Shown here one piece after another: positions 45,331-57,923 of a DNA stretch of 64,000 nt; positions within the stretch are counted from its first letter, which is position 1, and each line of letters starts with the position of its first letter. This stretch comes from Gigaspora margarita (taxonomy: Eukaryota > Glomeromycota > Glomeromycetes > Diversisporales > Gigasporaceae): the NCBI GenBank assembly GCA_009809945.1, contig WTPW01000431.1, positions 182,988 to 246,987 of the forward strand, in the 5' to 3' direction. The translations under genes were made by a program, and so were the position numbers. A model generated the notes under the pieces. It worked only from the letters and a program-made list of their open reading frames with translations, was not told the DNA's origin and made no database searches.

Positions 45331-45825
45331 ATTATTACTGTAGCTCATGTACTTTAATATCTAATAAAGGTAGCACTAGGTTGTAAAGTGAAAAAAAAAT
45401 AAAAAAATAAATTAGCATTTTCTGGTATAGTACTATATTGAATATCTAAAAAAAAAGATAAAGTAATAATAATAAAAATCAAAACCAATTTAAAAGAAAG
45501 GCTCTATTTATTTACTTAAATCAGAATTATAAAAAAAACAAATAGTTTAAGTCTTGACTTATAATCTTATAATAAAATTTAATTTACAATTCAATTGTAC
45601 TATTTTTATAATACTAAACTAAAATCCATAGAATTAAATATAATTGATTACTTGCTAATTTTCAAAAAAAAACTAAAGCCTAACAACTTTTAATTTCAAT
45701 TATCTGTGCTAGTGATAAGTTTTTAATTTCTTAAAATAGTTATTGTTAATTTGTAGCTATTGTACCAAATAAAACATGTATATAAAGTTGAGGATCACTA
45801 CCAAGAAATATTGTAGATTCCTAAA

Positions 45826-46115
45826 AGTAAAACTACCCAAAAATAAGCTATCCTCATATTTTTCAAAATTCAAAGAGAAATTGCCAAAAGTTGCTATATA
45901 TAAAGACTAAATTTTACTAAGTAAACCTCAAATGTGCTATTAAATAAAGTTGTAAAAATACACTATAGTAAAAATTTGGTATTATGTGGACAACTTTTTA
46001 TTAGTATACTTTTCAATTATTCAAAAAATTTAACAATTCAAAAATATGCTATCCTATAATTTTTTGTATAATTTATGTTCAAAAAAGGTAGATTATTTTT
46101 GAAAATATATTGTAT
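45826..46115. mobile_element. Tc1-like MITE, short C' variant, copy 2
   Basis: Reverse-orientation relative of 20430-20754: shares AAATTTGGTATTATGTGGACAA-type text and ends GATTATTTTTGAAAATATATTGTA. More diverged than copy 1. Confidence 0.6.
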
Positions 46116-47135
46116 ATTAAATGAACATGATGCAATTTAAAATAATATAAATCTTTTAGTCAAGCTTTTAAGTTTTTAATTGATAAATTCAAATAATATT
46201 ATTAGAAAATTAAATTTTAAGTTCTAATTGAAAATTTATGTTTTTAATTTTTGATACTAAAGAATTAACAGCAAATTATTTTTGCTTATATTGAGATTGT
46301 AAAAGTATAGAACATTATAATATAGATTTGAATTATGAAAATTCATATAATACTTTAGGTCAAAAATATTTGAACCTTTTATTATTTTTAGAAACACAAT
46401 ATTGTATACCAGATGAATTATATATAATGCTTCAAATTATTAATGTTTTGTTTGAATTTTTTTTAGAATTATTAAGTATATCTATATTTAACAAATTATT
46501 AAAAAAAAAAGATAATAGCAAAAAAACAATTTGAGAACAAATAGAATTAATTATTTACTCTATTCATATTCTAATTTTTAAATTTAAAGAACCTAAAATA
46601 CAAAAAAAATAGTATTTAGATAGTATTAGATATTATTAATAGAAACAGACAAGATAATAATTCTAGAAAAATTTTTAATTATTATTTATTCCAGATCAAC
46701 AAAAAAAAATATACAAAAACTTTGTTATTATTAATTTTGAAATTCTGGTATGACAATAGATTGAAGATTTTTGTTAACCAACAATTGAAACCCAAAAAGG
46801 TAAAATTTTAAAAGAAGAACTATATCAATATAATAATATTACACCTGTTGGTTTTCTCTAGCCTTCTTAAACTAAAAATTTAATCTTTTAGTTTAAAATA
46901 GGAAAGTATGAGGTGAAATGTCACATCTTTTTTCTGTAGTAGTTTAATGGTTAGCCCTAACTGCAAGTAATAGGCTTGCCCTATTGCATAGATTATTAGA
47001 TGATTAGTTAGGAATTTTAAATATAGTATTTCTTTATATATCATCCTGATATAATTGTAACTTACTATCCTATTCCTGTACTTGACATTAACAAATAAAT
47101 AAAAAAAATAAATAAAAAAAAAATATTACACCTTA
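46116..47135 (+). mobile_element. LINE 3' remnant
   Basis: The 3' end resembles that of the LINE at 22690-25737: TGAGGTGAAATGTCACAT (46910) and an A-rich tail AATAAATAAAAAAAATAAAT (47094). The preceding 700 bp contain only broken frames (KILKEELYQYNNITPVGFL just before the 3' region; a 68-codon ORF at 46328 of unknown nature). The left boundary is a guess. Confidence 0.5.
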
Positions 47136-48318
47136 TATATATGTCCTTGCTTGTTATATTCTAAAGTTTATAAAATATTTTAAAGAAAAAAATTTATATT
47201 TATGATAGTTTTTCTGTTTGGGTATTAAAAAAAATATATATATAACTATATACAACTTTTTATGAAGGTATAACAATAAATAGCAGTAATTTTTTAGTAT
47301 TAGTATATACAACATACTTTACTATTATATTTTTTGCTAAAAAAAATTATTAGATATTAAAAAAAAGTAAAAGGTTTTTATATTTAACTAGGTTGACTTC
47401 AATATATAACAGCTAATAATATTGTATAATTATTGTTATGAATTATAATAAAATTGGATTAAAATAAAATATGAGTTTTTATTTAACTTTTCAAAATCTA
47501 CTTGTACTTGTTTAATATAAACTCTACTTTAAAACTAATCTTTAAGCTTAACTTCTAACCATAAAAAATGCACTCTAAAAAATTTATTTTTTAGTGGCTA
47601 TTAGTTTTTTATACTATATATATTTTATTTAATCTGATTATAATTTGTTACAATTATTGTATAATACAATATAAATTTTAATATAAATTCTAATTTACTT
47701 TAATTAAAGTATTTAATCAAACTAATGAAAGCAAATAAAAAACTTATTGAAGTAAGAACTTTGATATTTTATTTATAATAAAAGTATAATGCTTAACCTT
47801 GTGTACTTATTTCTTTTAATAAATAATGTATTGTAATCAAAATGTTCAATTAGTAGATAGATTAAATCTTTGTTAGAAAAAATTTAAGATAAAAAGGCTT
47901 TTATTAGATAAATCTTAAGATATAACAGTAAATCATCATCATGAGGATCTCAGTACAAAAGAATTTCTATATTCTTTTTTATAATTCCAGTTTTACACTA
48001 TCCTGAAACTATTTACTATTTAATCGATATTATAATGATTTTATACATAACAAATGATATATAACAAACTATGCATTATAGTGAAACAAATAAAGAATAA
48101 ATATAATAAACAAATAAATAATAAATAAAATTTGTTATATCCATAACATATTGCATTCTGTAATTTTGACTAATCAAATCATATATTAAGTAGAAAAAAT
48201 TTTATTTTTTTAAAAATTAAAAATTTTACTTAATAAAATATAAAATAAAAATATAATAGCACATTATATAATATAAAATTTTATTTTGAATATCTTTTTT
48301 TAATAGTTAGAATTTCAC
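47136..48318. other. AT-rich gene-free stretch
   Basis: Poly-A/T tracts, no repeats with defined ends, no gene seen. Confidence 0.5.
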
Positions 48319-48354
48319 TATACTACCAGTAGTACATTGTACTATATTGTGACA
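48319..48354. repeat. Unoccupied homologue of the hAT insertion site
   Basis: TACTACCAGTAGTACATTGT followed directly by ACTATATTGTGA. It corresponds to 7602-7620 joined to 12221-12234, the two flanks of the hAT composite. Confidence 0.6.
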
Positions 48355-48836
48355 GTTTTTAAAAGTAAATTTCTAGAAATTTAAAAAATAAACTATTATT
48401 TTAAATAATATATTCTATTTTATTAAAGTAATTATAATATGTACCAATTGTTAAAATAGCTTTACCTGCTATTTCTGATTTTATATAATTTTTTTTTGTC
48501 AAGAAAATTTAGCAAAATCAAATTTTATATAGTATTTACTAGTTACCTTATAAACTTTAAACATTATTTAAAAAATATTTTATTATATAATTTTTTAAAT
48601 TTTTAATAAAAGTTATAAAAATAAGAGTTCTAATTATAATAAAATTAAATTTATTAAAATTAATATAATATATAACAAATAATTTCAATTTAAAATTTTT
48701 ACTAACTTTTACTATTAAATATTGTTTAGATTTTATATATAAAAATTAGATGAAATTTTTTAATTTTAAAGTTACTAAATTTTGATAAATTTGTTTATCT
48801 TTATAAACTTTAATAAATTAAAATTAAATACTAAAT

Positions 48837-49014
48837 CAGAACCCGAAATATACATAGATAGATCAGGTATTAGTTTGCTTATTTTGGGGTTTTTATGCAG
48901 ATCTTTTCTATTTTTAGTAATTTTTTTGCTTATTTTTGAGGTTTTCTGCAGATCTTTTTATTTTTAGTAATTTTATAATTAACCTGACCTATTTATATAT
49001 ATTTTGGGGTCCTA
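48837..49014. mobile_element. Small TIR element L, complete copy
   Basis: Left CAGAACCCGAAATATACAT, right ATATATTTTGGGGTCCTA, followed inward on both sides by AGATAGATCAGGT / ACCTGACCTATTT. A 6-bp CTAAAT flanks both ends (48831-48836 and 49015-49020). The interior has two copies of TTTTTAGTAATTTT and GCAGATCTTTT. 178 bp. Confidence 0.75.
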
Positions 49015-49517
49015 CTAAATCTTTATAACTTTTATTAATAATTTTAGAAAATATATTTAACAAAAAATTTTTTAAATCTTGGCTAAAAATTAAAGACCTT
49101 ATATGAATTACTAAAAATAGTAATAATTTTCTATTATTTTTGCACAAAGCTTATATTATAAGTTAAAATTTTTATTATATAACTAATTATAATTTTTTAA
49201 CTGCTACTTATTTTAAATCTTTTTTTATATAACAAACTATTATTTTATAAAATTTATTAATAACTTTAAGACTATAGTTGCTTTAAATAGTGTACTACTA
49301 GTAGTACATCAAAATTTGCTAAAAGTAACTGTTTAAAAAAAATTTTTTTAACAACTTTATTAATAATATAAAAAAAAATACAACCAAGCTATTCTTGTAT
49401 ATTTATCAGATTTTTGTATATAAAAATTATTTAAATTTATAATTTTTTAGATTTTTAATTTATTTTTTTAACTGTACTCTAGTAGTACAAAAAGTGAAAT
49501 GCTAATCATTAAAATAT
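49015..49517. other. AT-rich spacer
   Basis: Contains a perfect palindrome TACTACTAGTAGTA (49292) and a related CTAGTAGTAC (49482). No gene. Confidence 0.5.
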
Positions 49518-49778
49518 AAAAATAGATTGTTTTAGTAAAAAAAGATTTTATAAAAAAAAACAAAAATTTTCAATGTTAGCACATATAAAACTTTTTTTTA
49601 CTAAAACAATCTATCTTTATAATTTAGAATTAGCTGTTGAATATAAAATTTTGCATAAAATACTTAAAATATAAATATAGATTAAATTATTAAAAAAAGT
49701 TTTATATATGCTAACATTGAAAATTTTTGTTTTTTCTTATAAAACATTTTTTTTTACTAAGACAATCTATTTTATAAT
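49518..49778. repeat. Inverted repeat, arms about 80 bp
   Basis: TAGATTGTTTTAGTAAAAAA...CAAAAATTTTCAATGTTAGC against GCTAACATTGAAAATTTTTG...TTTACTAAGACAATCTA. A loop of about 90 bp separates the arms and repeats the AAACAATCTATCTTTATAATTTA end. Confidence 0.8.
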
Positions 49779-49877
49779 TTAAAAAAAGTTGGTTAAAATA
49801 AAATTTTACACTATATAATTCATTATTATTTATTTTTTTATATTTTACTAAATAAAATTTTTAATTTTTTTAAGAGT

Positions 49878-50950
49878 TAAGATCCCATAGTCTAGTGGTC
49901 TAGGTACCTAACATTCTACGAGCAGGTTTCAGGTTCAAGTTCTAGTAGATGTAGTTTCTATGAATGCTTAAATATACTCATCATAGAAAGTTTAAGTAAT
50001 ACAACTTTGAATTAGGAATTTTCAAAAGGAAGTTTATTGTGAAGAAGTTGTCACTATGTGTAATAGTAGTTATAGAAGGTTCTAATTATACAAAAATTGT
50101 ACATATAAATCCTTAAAGGCACAGATAGCACTAATAACCCTAAAGTAGCATTAAGAATCTTAATTGAGAGAATGAATAGGCAGTAATTAGAATTGAAGTA
50201 GTGATAGTAAATACAAAGAGACCTGTAGTAAAGAATTGGCTTTATCAAATTTAAAATACCTCTGGCACTATACAAAAACTATTAACTAATAAAAAGTTAA
50301 AGCATAGTGGCATGTACATGTAAAGCCCTAATGAAGCTTTGAGTGTACCCATATGGAAGTTTTTGAATATTATAAGGATCTGGAACTACCAATACAGATA
50401 TAGCTAGTATAAGTGTATGCAGTAGTAACTAGAAACTACAACTGCTAAAAATTATTATAAAACAATAATATATTTGTTATAAACTCTAAGACTCAAGATG
50501 CTGTTCAACTATATTTGGCACTAAAAGCATTTGTGAAACATGCCCAAATATCTCATCACCATATAGAAAGTACAGTTATTAGCACATTACTAAATTGAAA
50601 TATTAAGTCCTGGGTTCTGAATCGCAGAAAACTAGCTAGTTGTAGCAGTATATAGGCTTGAGATACTTACTCAATGTAATAGAGGCAGCTGCATGGCTTG
50701 AGATACTAACTTCTAGAAAGTATGCTAGTAGGAACTTGAAAAAATTCTCTTTAGGTACACCAAATTGGAAGCATAAAGCATCTATCTAGCAATATATACC
50801 AAATTAGAAATTTATATTAGATAATATAGATAAAGTAATAAATATGTGAATACTAATTGGCAGGATGTACAAAAATCAGGACAGCTATATAGTAGAAATA
50901 TAAAAGGCTCTGGTGCGTTTTAGCTATAAAAAAATAGTTGTTTGATCTAA
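49878..50950 (+). mobile_element. tRNA-headed retroelement 1 (SINE-like)
   Basis: The head (about 49878-49952) has a Pol III A box TAGTCTAGTGG and a B box GGTTCAAGTTC at tRNA spacing, closest to tRNA-Glu/Asp type D-arms. The same head, TAGTCTAGTGGTCTAGGT, recurs at 62643. The body of about 0.9 kb is less A/T-rich than its surroundings and has no intact ORF. 3' end not defined. Confidence 0.55.
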
Positions 50951-51085
50951 AGTTCTAGTCTTAATACTTGTATATAATAAGTATATGTTTACGGCACTAC
51001 TATATATCAATTTATTTAAATATTAATAAAAGTTTGGATCAAGTACAGAACTCCAAAATATACATAGATAGGTCAGGTTAATTAT

Positions 51086-53225
51086 TATTATTTTTTTTTG
51101 GTATTAAGATGAGGTTTTGTCTCTATCTTTATTGATAATTTGTATGAGATTCCTCAAAGGGTTTCTCAAAAATACAATTAATATTACTGTATACAAACTA
51201 TATTACAAGAGTTGAAACTCAGACTATAGACAGATATACTATCTAATTTATCTGCAACCTAAACCTACTAGAGTGGTTAAAACTCACCTAGATTTGAATA
51301 TGAAGTATAGAGTTAGTATTTGTGCTATATTTGATCTATTTATAGGACCATATATCAATTTTTTTAAGAGCACGTCCAAGAGGTGGACATGAATTAGTAT
51401 CTGTATCATGTAATTGATCAGGGAGACCACATCTACAACTGTAGGTGTAGTTAAGTCTAGTACGGTTTGGTGATTGGGAATAAGAATTTGAAGGGATAGT
51501 AGATGAAGTTGGTATAGATAAAGTATTAAGTGCTAAAGTGGAGTGTTGAGAGTTTTTCCATTGTGAAAGTGCAGTACAATATGGTTTCCAAAGTTGGTCA
51601 TAGATGTTATCAAATATTTTAAGTAAAATTTTTATTGCAATATTGGAAGCAATTTTGTAAGAAGAGTAGTGAGATATAGTATTGATTAGGGGAATTGGAA
51701 TAAAGCCATGAAAAGTAGTAGAAAAAGNNGGTNNGTTNAAAGAAGNACNCCATGTTGGGTTTAGNCAGTTGTGGTTAAAAAGATCTGTNCGGAGCTGTTG
51801 AATTTGTAAAGNNGTTATATNTGGAATTTCAGAAAAAGCAAATTGTGTAATAGTGTTTTGGATTATTTGGGTAATATTGTTGTAGCATGTGCAATAAAGC
51901 CAGTGAAACTGGTTTTCTGGTTGGCTACAAGAGATGCATCTTGTATGTTTAGAATATTTAGGATTGAGTGAATTAATATAAGATAAAGTAGGAAGCATAT
52001 AGAGTAAGTTTTTAATTCGAACTGATTTAGATTGGCAGAGTTAAAAATTGGTATAATTATATGAGCGCTTTTGATTATTATTAAGAAAAAGCCATGTGGC
52101 ATTCCAATCTATTTGGGCTGCTATAGGAATAATATATTGGACTCTGTTTTGTGAAGACCACATTGCAATAATGTGTGCATTGCAAATATTTTTGATACAG
52201 CGGCGGGTTGGTTGTTCAACATTAAATTGTTTGTATTGAAGAAAAAAGGATGGGTTGTAAATATTGTTAGGGAGAAATTCTAGAAAAGAAGAATTTGTAT
52301 GTTCTTTTGCAAGTTTGTCAGCATAGTTGTTGAGCTTATTATCACTATGTGCAAGAACTTTGTGAAATATGATAGTATAGATGTATGATTGGATAAGATT
52401 AAGAAGAGTGTACCAAATAGGCCAATAGTTGTATGAGTAAATTTTGTTAGAGTTGTGTGTGGAGTATAAAAGGAATTTGTATTTGGATATAATAGATTGA
52501 GAATCTGTATATATATGAATAGTACTATTGCAAGGGCATATACAAATAGCTGATAGGATTGCAACCAGTTCAGCTTTGTATGATGATGACCAGTTTTGAA
52601 TTTGTGCAAAAAATTGATGTATTATTTGGTCCTTAAAAACCTGAATCCAGGCAATGCCCATTGAGCATTGTAAGTTACCAAGGTTGATAACAGATCCACC
52701 AGTATAGAAAGTAAGTTCTAAAAGGTTTGAGTTAGCATTTGCTATTGTTTGTAGATTGTTTGATGCATTACAAGGAAAAAATATTTCTTCTATAGTTGAT
52801 GAGGGTATTGATATATAAGGCAGAGAGGGTATAGATAGAGAATGGCATGATGCTATAGAAAATATAAAGTCAAGGTAATTGGCATTAAGTTTAAGCTTGG
52901 ATTTTTGTGTATAGACTTTTCTGGCAAGAAATTTTGTAGATAGTGTTGCAGAAACATCAATTGTGCATAGGTTTTGGATTCTGTTAGAGTTGAGCAAGCA
53001 ACCTGTACAAGGATAGCAGCAAATATCAGGTAATGGGTATAGTGAAGTATTGTTTTCATCAAATTCAGAAGTCCAGTGAATAATAGAGATAGTATTTGTT
53101 TGTTGGTCAAATCGTCATGCTTTTCCTATAATAATATGATGGTCTATATATGTAATGAGCCATGGTTTGGTTTTGATACTAAAGTGTCCAGTTATATAGG
53201 AAAGAGAATTAGTAGGAGAAAGCTG
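51086..53225 (-). mobile_element. LINE retrotransposon copy on the minus strand, 5'-truncated
   Basis: Bounded by a perfect 16-bp direct repeat AGGTCAGGTTAATTAT (51070-51085 and 53226-53241). The 3' tail is at the low-coordinate side (A/T-rich TATTATTATTTTTTTTT on the plus strand). TSD plus terminal A-rich tail is the signature of target-primed reverse transcription. About 2.1 kb remains. Confidence 0.85.
51336..53224 (-). pseudogene. LINE ORF2 C-terminal part with RNase H, two stops
   Basis: Read on the minus strand, one frame runs from the truncated 5' end (LSPTNSLSYITGHFSIKTKP, HWTSEFDENN, CCYPCTGC) through the RNase H domain to CRCGLPDQLHDTDTNSC near the end. Only two stops interrupt about 629 codons: TGA at 53115-53117 and TAA at 52041-52043. 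RNase H motifs: FYTGGS, YKAELVAILSAI, IHIYTDSQSII, HSDNKLNNYADKLAKE. The first catalytic Asp is Gly (codon at 52698-52700), so the domain is probably dead; the other acidic residues remain. A zinc knuckle CISCSQPENQFHWLYC follows. About a dozen ambiguous bases lie at 51728-51822. The RT catalytic core is absent because of 5' truncation. Confidence 0.8.
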
Positions 53226-53641
53226 AGGTCAGGTTAATTATAAAAATACTAAAATAGAAAGATCTGTAGAAAAAACCTCAAAAATAAGCAAAAATATTAC
53301 TAAAAATAGAAAAGATCTGTATAAAACCTTCAAAAATAAGCCAACTAATACCTGACCTATCTATATATATTTTGGGGTCCTGTCAGTACTATACTTGGGA
53401 TTTTTCTAAATATTAAAAAAAATTTTTAATTTTTTTTAAAAAATTTTTTTTTTTACAAAATCGTGCAATTTGATTAGTCAAAATCATAGTGTGTGCCTTT
53501 AACAGATATGCCAATTTTATATTCTTATAAATAATAAATAATAAATAACTATTTTATAAGACATAAAATAAAATAATAAAGACTGTAAAGTAAAGGATTG
53601 ATGTTTATCGCATGAGAGGCATATAACCAACATATATCGAG

Positions 53642-54388
53642 AAAATAAATAAAGCGCAAATCTGCACAAATCTGCGATCTAGAAAATTTTAACAAATTTT
53701 GCAATAGCTTGTGATCTAGTGGTCCAAACCTAATGATTTTGGCACCATTTGATTCATCTTAATGAGCCAGATCAATGGTGCCAAAATCGTTGAATTCCAA
53801 TCGCTAGAACACAAGAAAATCCTATTTATGTAGATTTTATAAACATTGAATGATCTTGCCAACTAGTAGTCCAAATTTAATAATTTTAGTACCATTCGAT
53901 TTCTCTTGATAAGACAGTTCGAATAGTACAAAAATGTTAAAATTGGATCACTGGTTAACAAGTTATTTGTAAAAACTATTTGTAGTGCAGTTCTGCACTG
54001 ATATATAAAAAAGAAATTTAAATTTCTGTGCAGAACTATGCCACAAATCATTTTTATGAATAACTTGTTAATCAGTAATCCAATTTTAATGTTTTTGGTA
54101 CTGTTCGAACTGTCTCATCAAGAGGAATTGAATGGTACCGAAATCATTAAATTTGGACTACTGGTTGACAAGATCGTTCGATGTTTATAAAATTTACATA
54201 AATAGGATTTTCTTGTGTTCTAGTAATTGGAATTTAACAATTTTAGTACCATTCGATCTGGCTCATTGAGACGAATTGAATAGTACCAAAATCGTTAAAT
54301 TTGGACCACTGGATCACAAGCTATTGCAAAATTTGTTAAAATTTTTCAGGATCACAGATTTGTGCAGATCTGCACCTTATTTATTTTT
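53642..54388. repeat. Long hierarchical palindrome W
   Basis: Outer ends AAAATAAATAAAGCGCAAAT and its inverse near 54388 pair. Arms of about 360 bp meet near 54015 (AAATTTAAATTT). Each arm contains two inner palindromes of the GTCTC-core type, at about 53740-53800, 53883-53940, 54093-54155 and 54240-54300, so hairpins sit within a hairpin. Confidence 0.85.
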
Positions 54389-55139
54389 CTGATATAGTAT
54401 GTATTATCATATGGAGCCTACAATTAGAGCTCTGATAGACCTGGACTAAGACCAGACTTTAGGCAAGTCCAAGTTCAGTTCGAAATTTGAACCAGACTCG
54501 AACTCAAACTATTTTACAACTCAGTTCAGTCTAAGTCTGAATATCAAACTTTTGGCTTGGTTCGAGTCCGGTTTGAGTCAGTTAAAGTTTAAGTCCAGTC
54601 TAAAAGTCTGAAACCCAATCCAACATGCATAAGATAGTAACATCAATCAATTAAATATTGCCTTTTGTTAATAAAAGTTGATCAAATGTCTTACGAATCA
54701 TGAGCCATATCTTAACCATCGTAATTTAAACACTAAATACTTATCTGAAAGAGCTTGTTAGAATGCTTTTATAACACACCAATAAGAGTCGGTAAGATGA
54801 TTATTTAATATAACCATAAAGAGTTTTTAGAATGGTTATTTATCACTAACAATCCCTATAAAAAAGGGTACACAAATTTATTATTAAATATGAGTACATA
54901 ACAGCATGATAGTATATAGAACTATATAGAATATAACATGGAGTTGTACAGAAAACATGCACTAGATATATAAAAAGGCTTGAATTCCATGCAATAGTGC
55001 ATGTAATGATACTATTGATTTGTTAAAAAAAATAAAGATTAAAATTTTTTTTTATTTATTAATACCTTATAATAATCAATAAATAAAAACAACTCTTTTC
55101 AACAATCTCTTGTACAAACTTTCTACAAAAATCCAACCT

Positions 55140-55394
55140 ATGAAAACTTTGAAATTAATATATTTGTATATAATGAAAGCTTTATCTAGAAGTGACTCGG
55201 ACAAAGAGTTTCAGATCGGATATGAGAAAACTAAAACAGAGTTGAAAAAGAACTCTCCTTTTGGGTTTGGCTCTCCAGGTAGAAGACTTCATTACTATAG
55301 AAGATATAGTAGGGTAACAACCCTAGAGTTTTTTGTTAGAAGATACAGAAGCTTAGGCAGAAGTAAACTTTTGGTCAGATATACTATTTCTTAA
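55140..55394 (+). pseudogene. Basic 84-codon ORF, retroelement-like fragment
   Basis: From the ATG at 55140 the frame reads MKTLKLIYLYIMKALSRSDS, then EFQIGYEKTKTELKKNSPFG, FGSPGRRLHYYRRYSR and FFVRRYRSLGRSKLLVRYTI before TAA. Strongly Arg/Lys-rich at the C-terminus, as in nucleic-acid-binding structural proteins of retroelements. I believe this ending is multicopy in Rhizophagus but cannot prove it. The frame is open further upstream to 55110 without another Met. It is followed by repeat X1, which recurs inverted at 60338-60480, suggesting a larger element of which this is a part. Confidence 0.3.
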
Positions 55395-55421
55395 AGCATA
55401 AAATTTACTTTCTTTAAAAGT

Positions 55422-55566
55422 TTGGTATTACTAATATTTCTCTTTGGGCTTTTCAAAATTTCACCAAAAAGTAGAAAATCTAGTTAACTCCTCCAAAAGA
55501 TCAGCATTGTTTACATCATCCAATTTGGAAAAGCACCTACCTAATTGAAATCAAGTTACGAGCAAG
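55422..55566 (+). repeat. Dispersed repeat X, copy 1
   Basis: Contains TCCAAAAGATCAGCATTGTT and AAATCAAGTTACGAG. Matches 60338-60480 in inverse orientation with moderate divergence. Confidence 0.65.
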
Positions 55567-56424
55567 TTTTAGATCTAACAAAATAAACTGAAGATCATGT
55601 GAGTTTTTTGGAGAAAAAATTTGATGTAAAATTTTTTTCTAGAAGGTTCTGTAAGGTGCTAGATTCTCTACGATCGTTTTGGATCTTTTTTTTATTTTTA
55701 CCTATTATATATATAATGCATAAATAGATGTAGAGTAGAGACTTATATATTTAGTGTAATATATAATTTTTATTATCTAGTACAGGTTTAATAGTACAAT
55801 TTTTAGCTCTGTTATTACTTCTTTTGTTTTTTCTATTTTCGTCTTCATTTATTTTTTTATATTTTGGTTATTCATTTAGGTTAAGATAGTTTTTTTCTAT
55901 TTTGTTTTTCTCTTTATTTTCTTTTATTTGTTTTTTCTTTCCTTTTAGGATAAGATTATTCTATCTGGTGATTTAAATAGGAAGAATCTAAAAGTTAGTC
56001 TTTAATAGGGCTGACAAAGTTCTTTAACTCAGTAGATTTATATCTATGGGAGTTAGTGCAACAGATCGCATCTGGGTATGATTTTCATAGCCAAATAATG
56101 TTGGACTTGCAATTAGAAGATTTTTTTTATATGTTTTTTTATATATGTAAACTTATTAATGTAGTACTAGCAAGATTGTCAAAGTTAATAAAAAAAAAAT
56201 ACCTTAATAAAACTATAACAAGCAATCTAATACAGAATAGTCTTTTTTAAAAATTGTGTAAGTTAGAAATATTTGACCAAAATTTAAATATTATCCAATT
56301 GGCCATTGGCTGTTTGCCAACAATTGCTAAAAAATTTGGTCACAAAAAATTACCAACACTAACCAAATATACTGAGCAACATGGATAGCACAAGTGCCAC
56401 CATAATACTAATAATTCATATAGA
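55567..56424. other. T-rich spacer inside the hAT composite
   Basis: TTTTTATTTTCT-type text at 55790-55950. A 64-codon ORF at 56056 has no recognisable feature. Confidence 0.4.
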
Positions 56425-57208
56425 ATAGAGGGCATCTATAAATAATGTTATATACTTCTACATAGTAGCTCTTGACCCCCCCCTAGACTATATAAAAAAA
56501 AATTTTAAAAATCTATATGTTTATATATAAAATTTTACAAAATCTTGGATATATTATGACCCAGTAATCCAATTTGTATAATTTTGGTACCATTCGATTT
56601 GTATCTGTGAGACGAATCCAATGGCACCAAAATTATTTTATTTGGACCACTGGATCAAGTATTATTCACAAAATACTATTGATTTTATAGTAATTTTATA
56701 AGAAAACATAGTAACTAATAGTATTTTATTAATAAAACGTGATTCAGTGATCCAAATCAATTAATTTTAATACTATTCGAATCCTCTCCTTGAGACTATA
56801 CATGAGGATGAAAGCATTTCGGATTTGAAAACCCAAAATTAAAATTTGAAGACGAAATTGTTTTTGATCTATTTTACTAGAAAGACGAAATTATTTGATA
56901 CTTTTTTTGAATAGATGAAATTATAAGGAACGTATCTATATAAATTTTATTTGCTCTTCCTTATAAAAAATTTTAATTTTCTCTAATGAAGACGAAATAG
57001 GCCTTTTTCAAAAATCAATTTTGGTGGCATCACTACTTGAGACGATTCGAATAGTGCCAAAATCATCCTATTTGGACCACTAGATCAGTTTTACAAATTT
57101 TTATAAAAAAATTGCTTATATTTTGGAGGACCACTCTCTACATATTAAAAAATTGTTATATTTTGGAAAACCCCTCCTCAAGCATAACATTATTTATGGA
57201 TGCCCCCA
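56425..57208. mobile_element. TIR element Y
   Basis: Left GAGGGCATCTATAAATAATG, right CATTATTTATGGATGCCCCC. The interior is a GTCTC-type palindrome (GGTACCATTCGATTTG ... and GGACCACT.GATC pairs) broken by insertion Z. Confidence 0.7.
56797..57035. mobile_element. Small hAT-like insertion Z (239 bp)
   Basis: Perfect 8-bp TSD CTTGAGAC (56789-56796 and 57036-57043), which is the core of the palindrome it interrupts. The ends TATACATGAGGATG and, inverted, TAGTGATGCCACC are only weakly alike. Internal GACGAAATTGTTT / GACGAAATTATTT repeats. Confidence 0.65.
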
Positions 57209-57923
57209 TATGGATTGTATAATTGAATTCAGATTCAAGTTATATACAAAGTAGTATTCAAATTTGATTTGAATGGCCTTTAATTAAGGAATAGGATCGA
57301 GGTACTAGCTTTGTTAACTCTCATAAATAATTAATACTGCAGTATAAGTGAAGCTACTATAATTTAAACTTATTAAACCTAAGAATAGTTTTTTGTCTTA
57401 TTATAAACCTTCATCATAACGACTAACTCACAGACTGAATCAACCATTTCATGTTATATTTATTTAGAATATAATTTTATTATTTTATAGTTTTTATAAA
57501 ACTCGTGGATACAGGAAAATAGAAGTTACTGGCTAGTTTAATAATAAAATCTAACAGATATCTGTTAAATTTAATATGAAAACAGATAATGGATCCAAGT
57601 TCTAATATAATAAATTATATACTGTAAACTTGATTTAAAATGGTTAAACTGAACCTATCATTGAATGGTAGGTCTAATATCGAGTAGTGATTTTAAAAAA
57701 AAGATTAATTCAAGTATAATATATAAAATGATTCAAATATAATTAAAAAAAATAAAACATATGACACTAAAAGCTACTTAAAATTATTAAATTCTATTAA
57801 AAATATGAACTGCATTTATTATTATTATCATTAATCTGTGATATCAAAAATCGTTTGAATCATTTTTCAATCAGTGAAATTAATAATAATAGTTGTTGGA
57901 TGATCTAAAAAAAAAATTAGTAA

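Larger units (their letters stand above)
51046..53382. mobile_element. TIR element L, second copy, split by a LINE
   Basis: Left end CAGAACTCCAAAATATACAT (51046) and right end ATATTTTGGGGTCCTG (to 53382) are the termini of L. The right part contains the internal GATCTGTAGAAAAAACCTC and GATCTGTATAAAACC repeats. Removing 51086-53241 rebuilds one L element. Confidence 0.75.

Noticed and set aside
49878-49952. Possible genuine tRNA gene
   Set aside because: A and B boxes are present, but the acceptor ends do not pair well and the head recurs with different anticodon-loop sequence at 62632; SINE-type head is the better reading.
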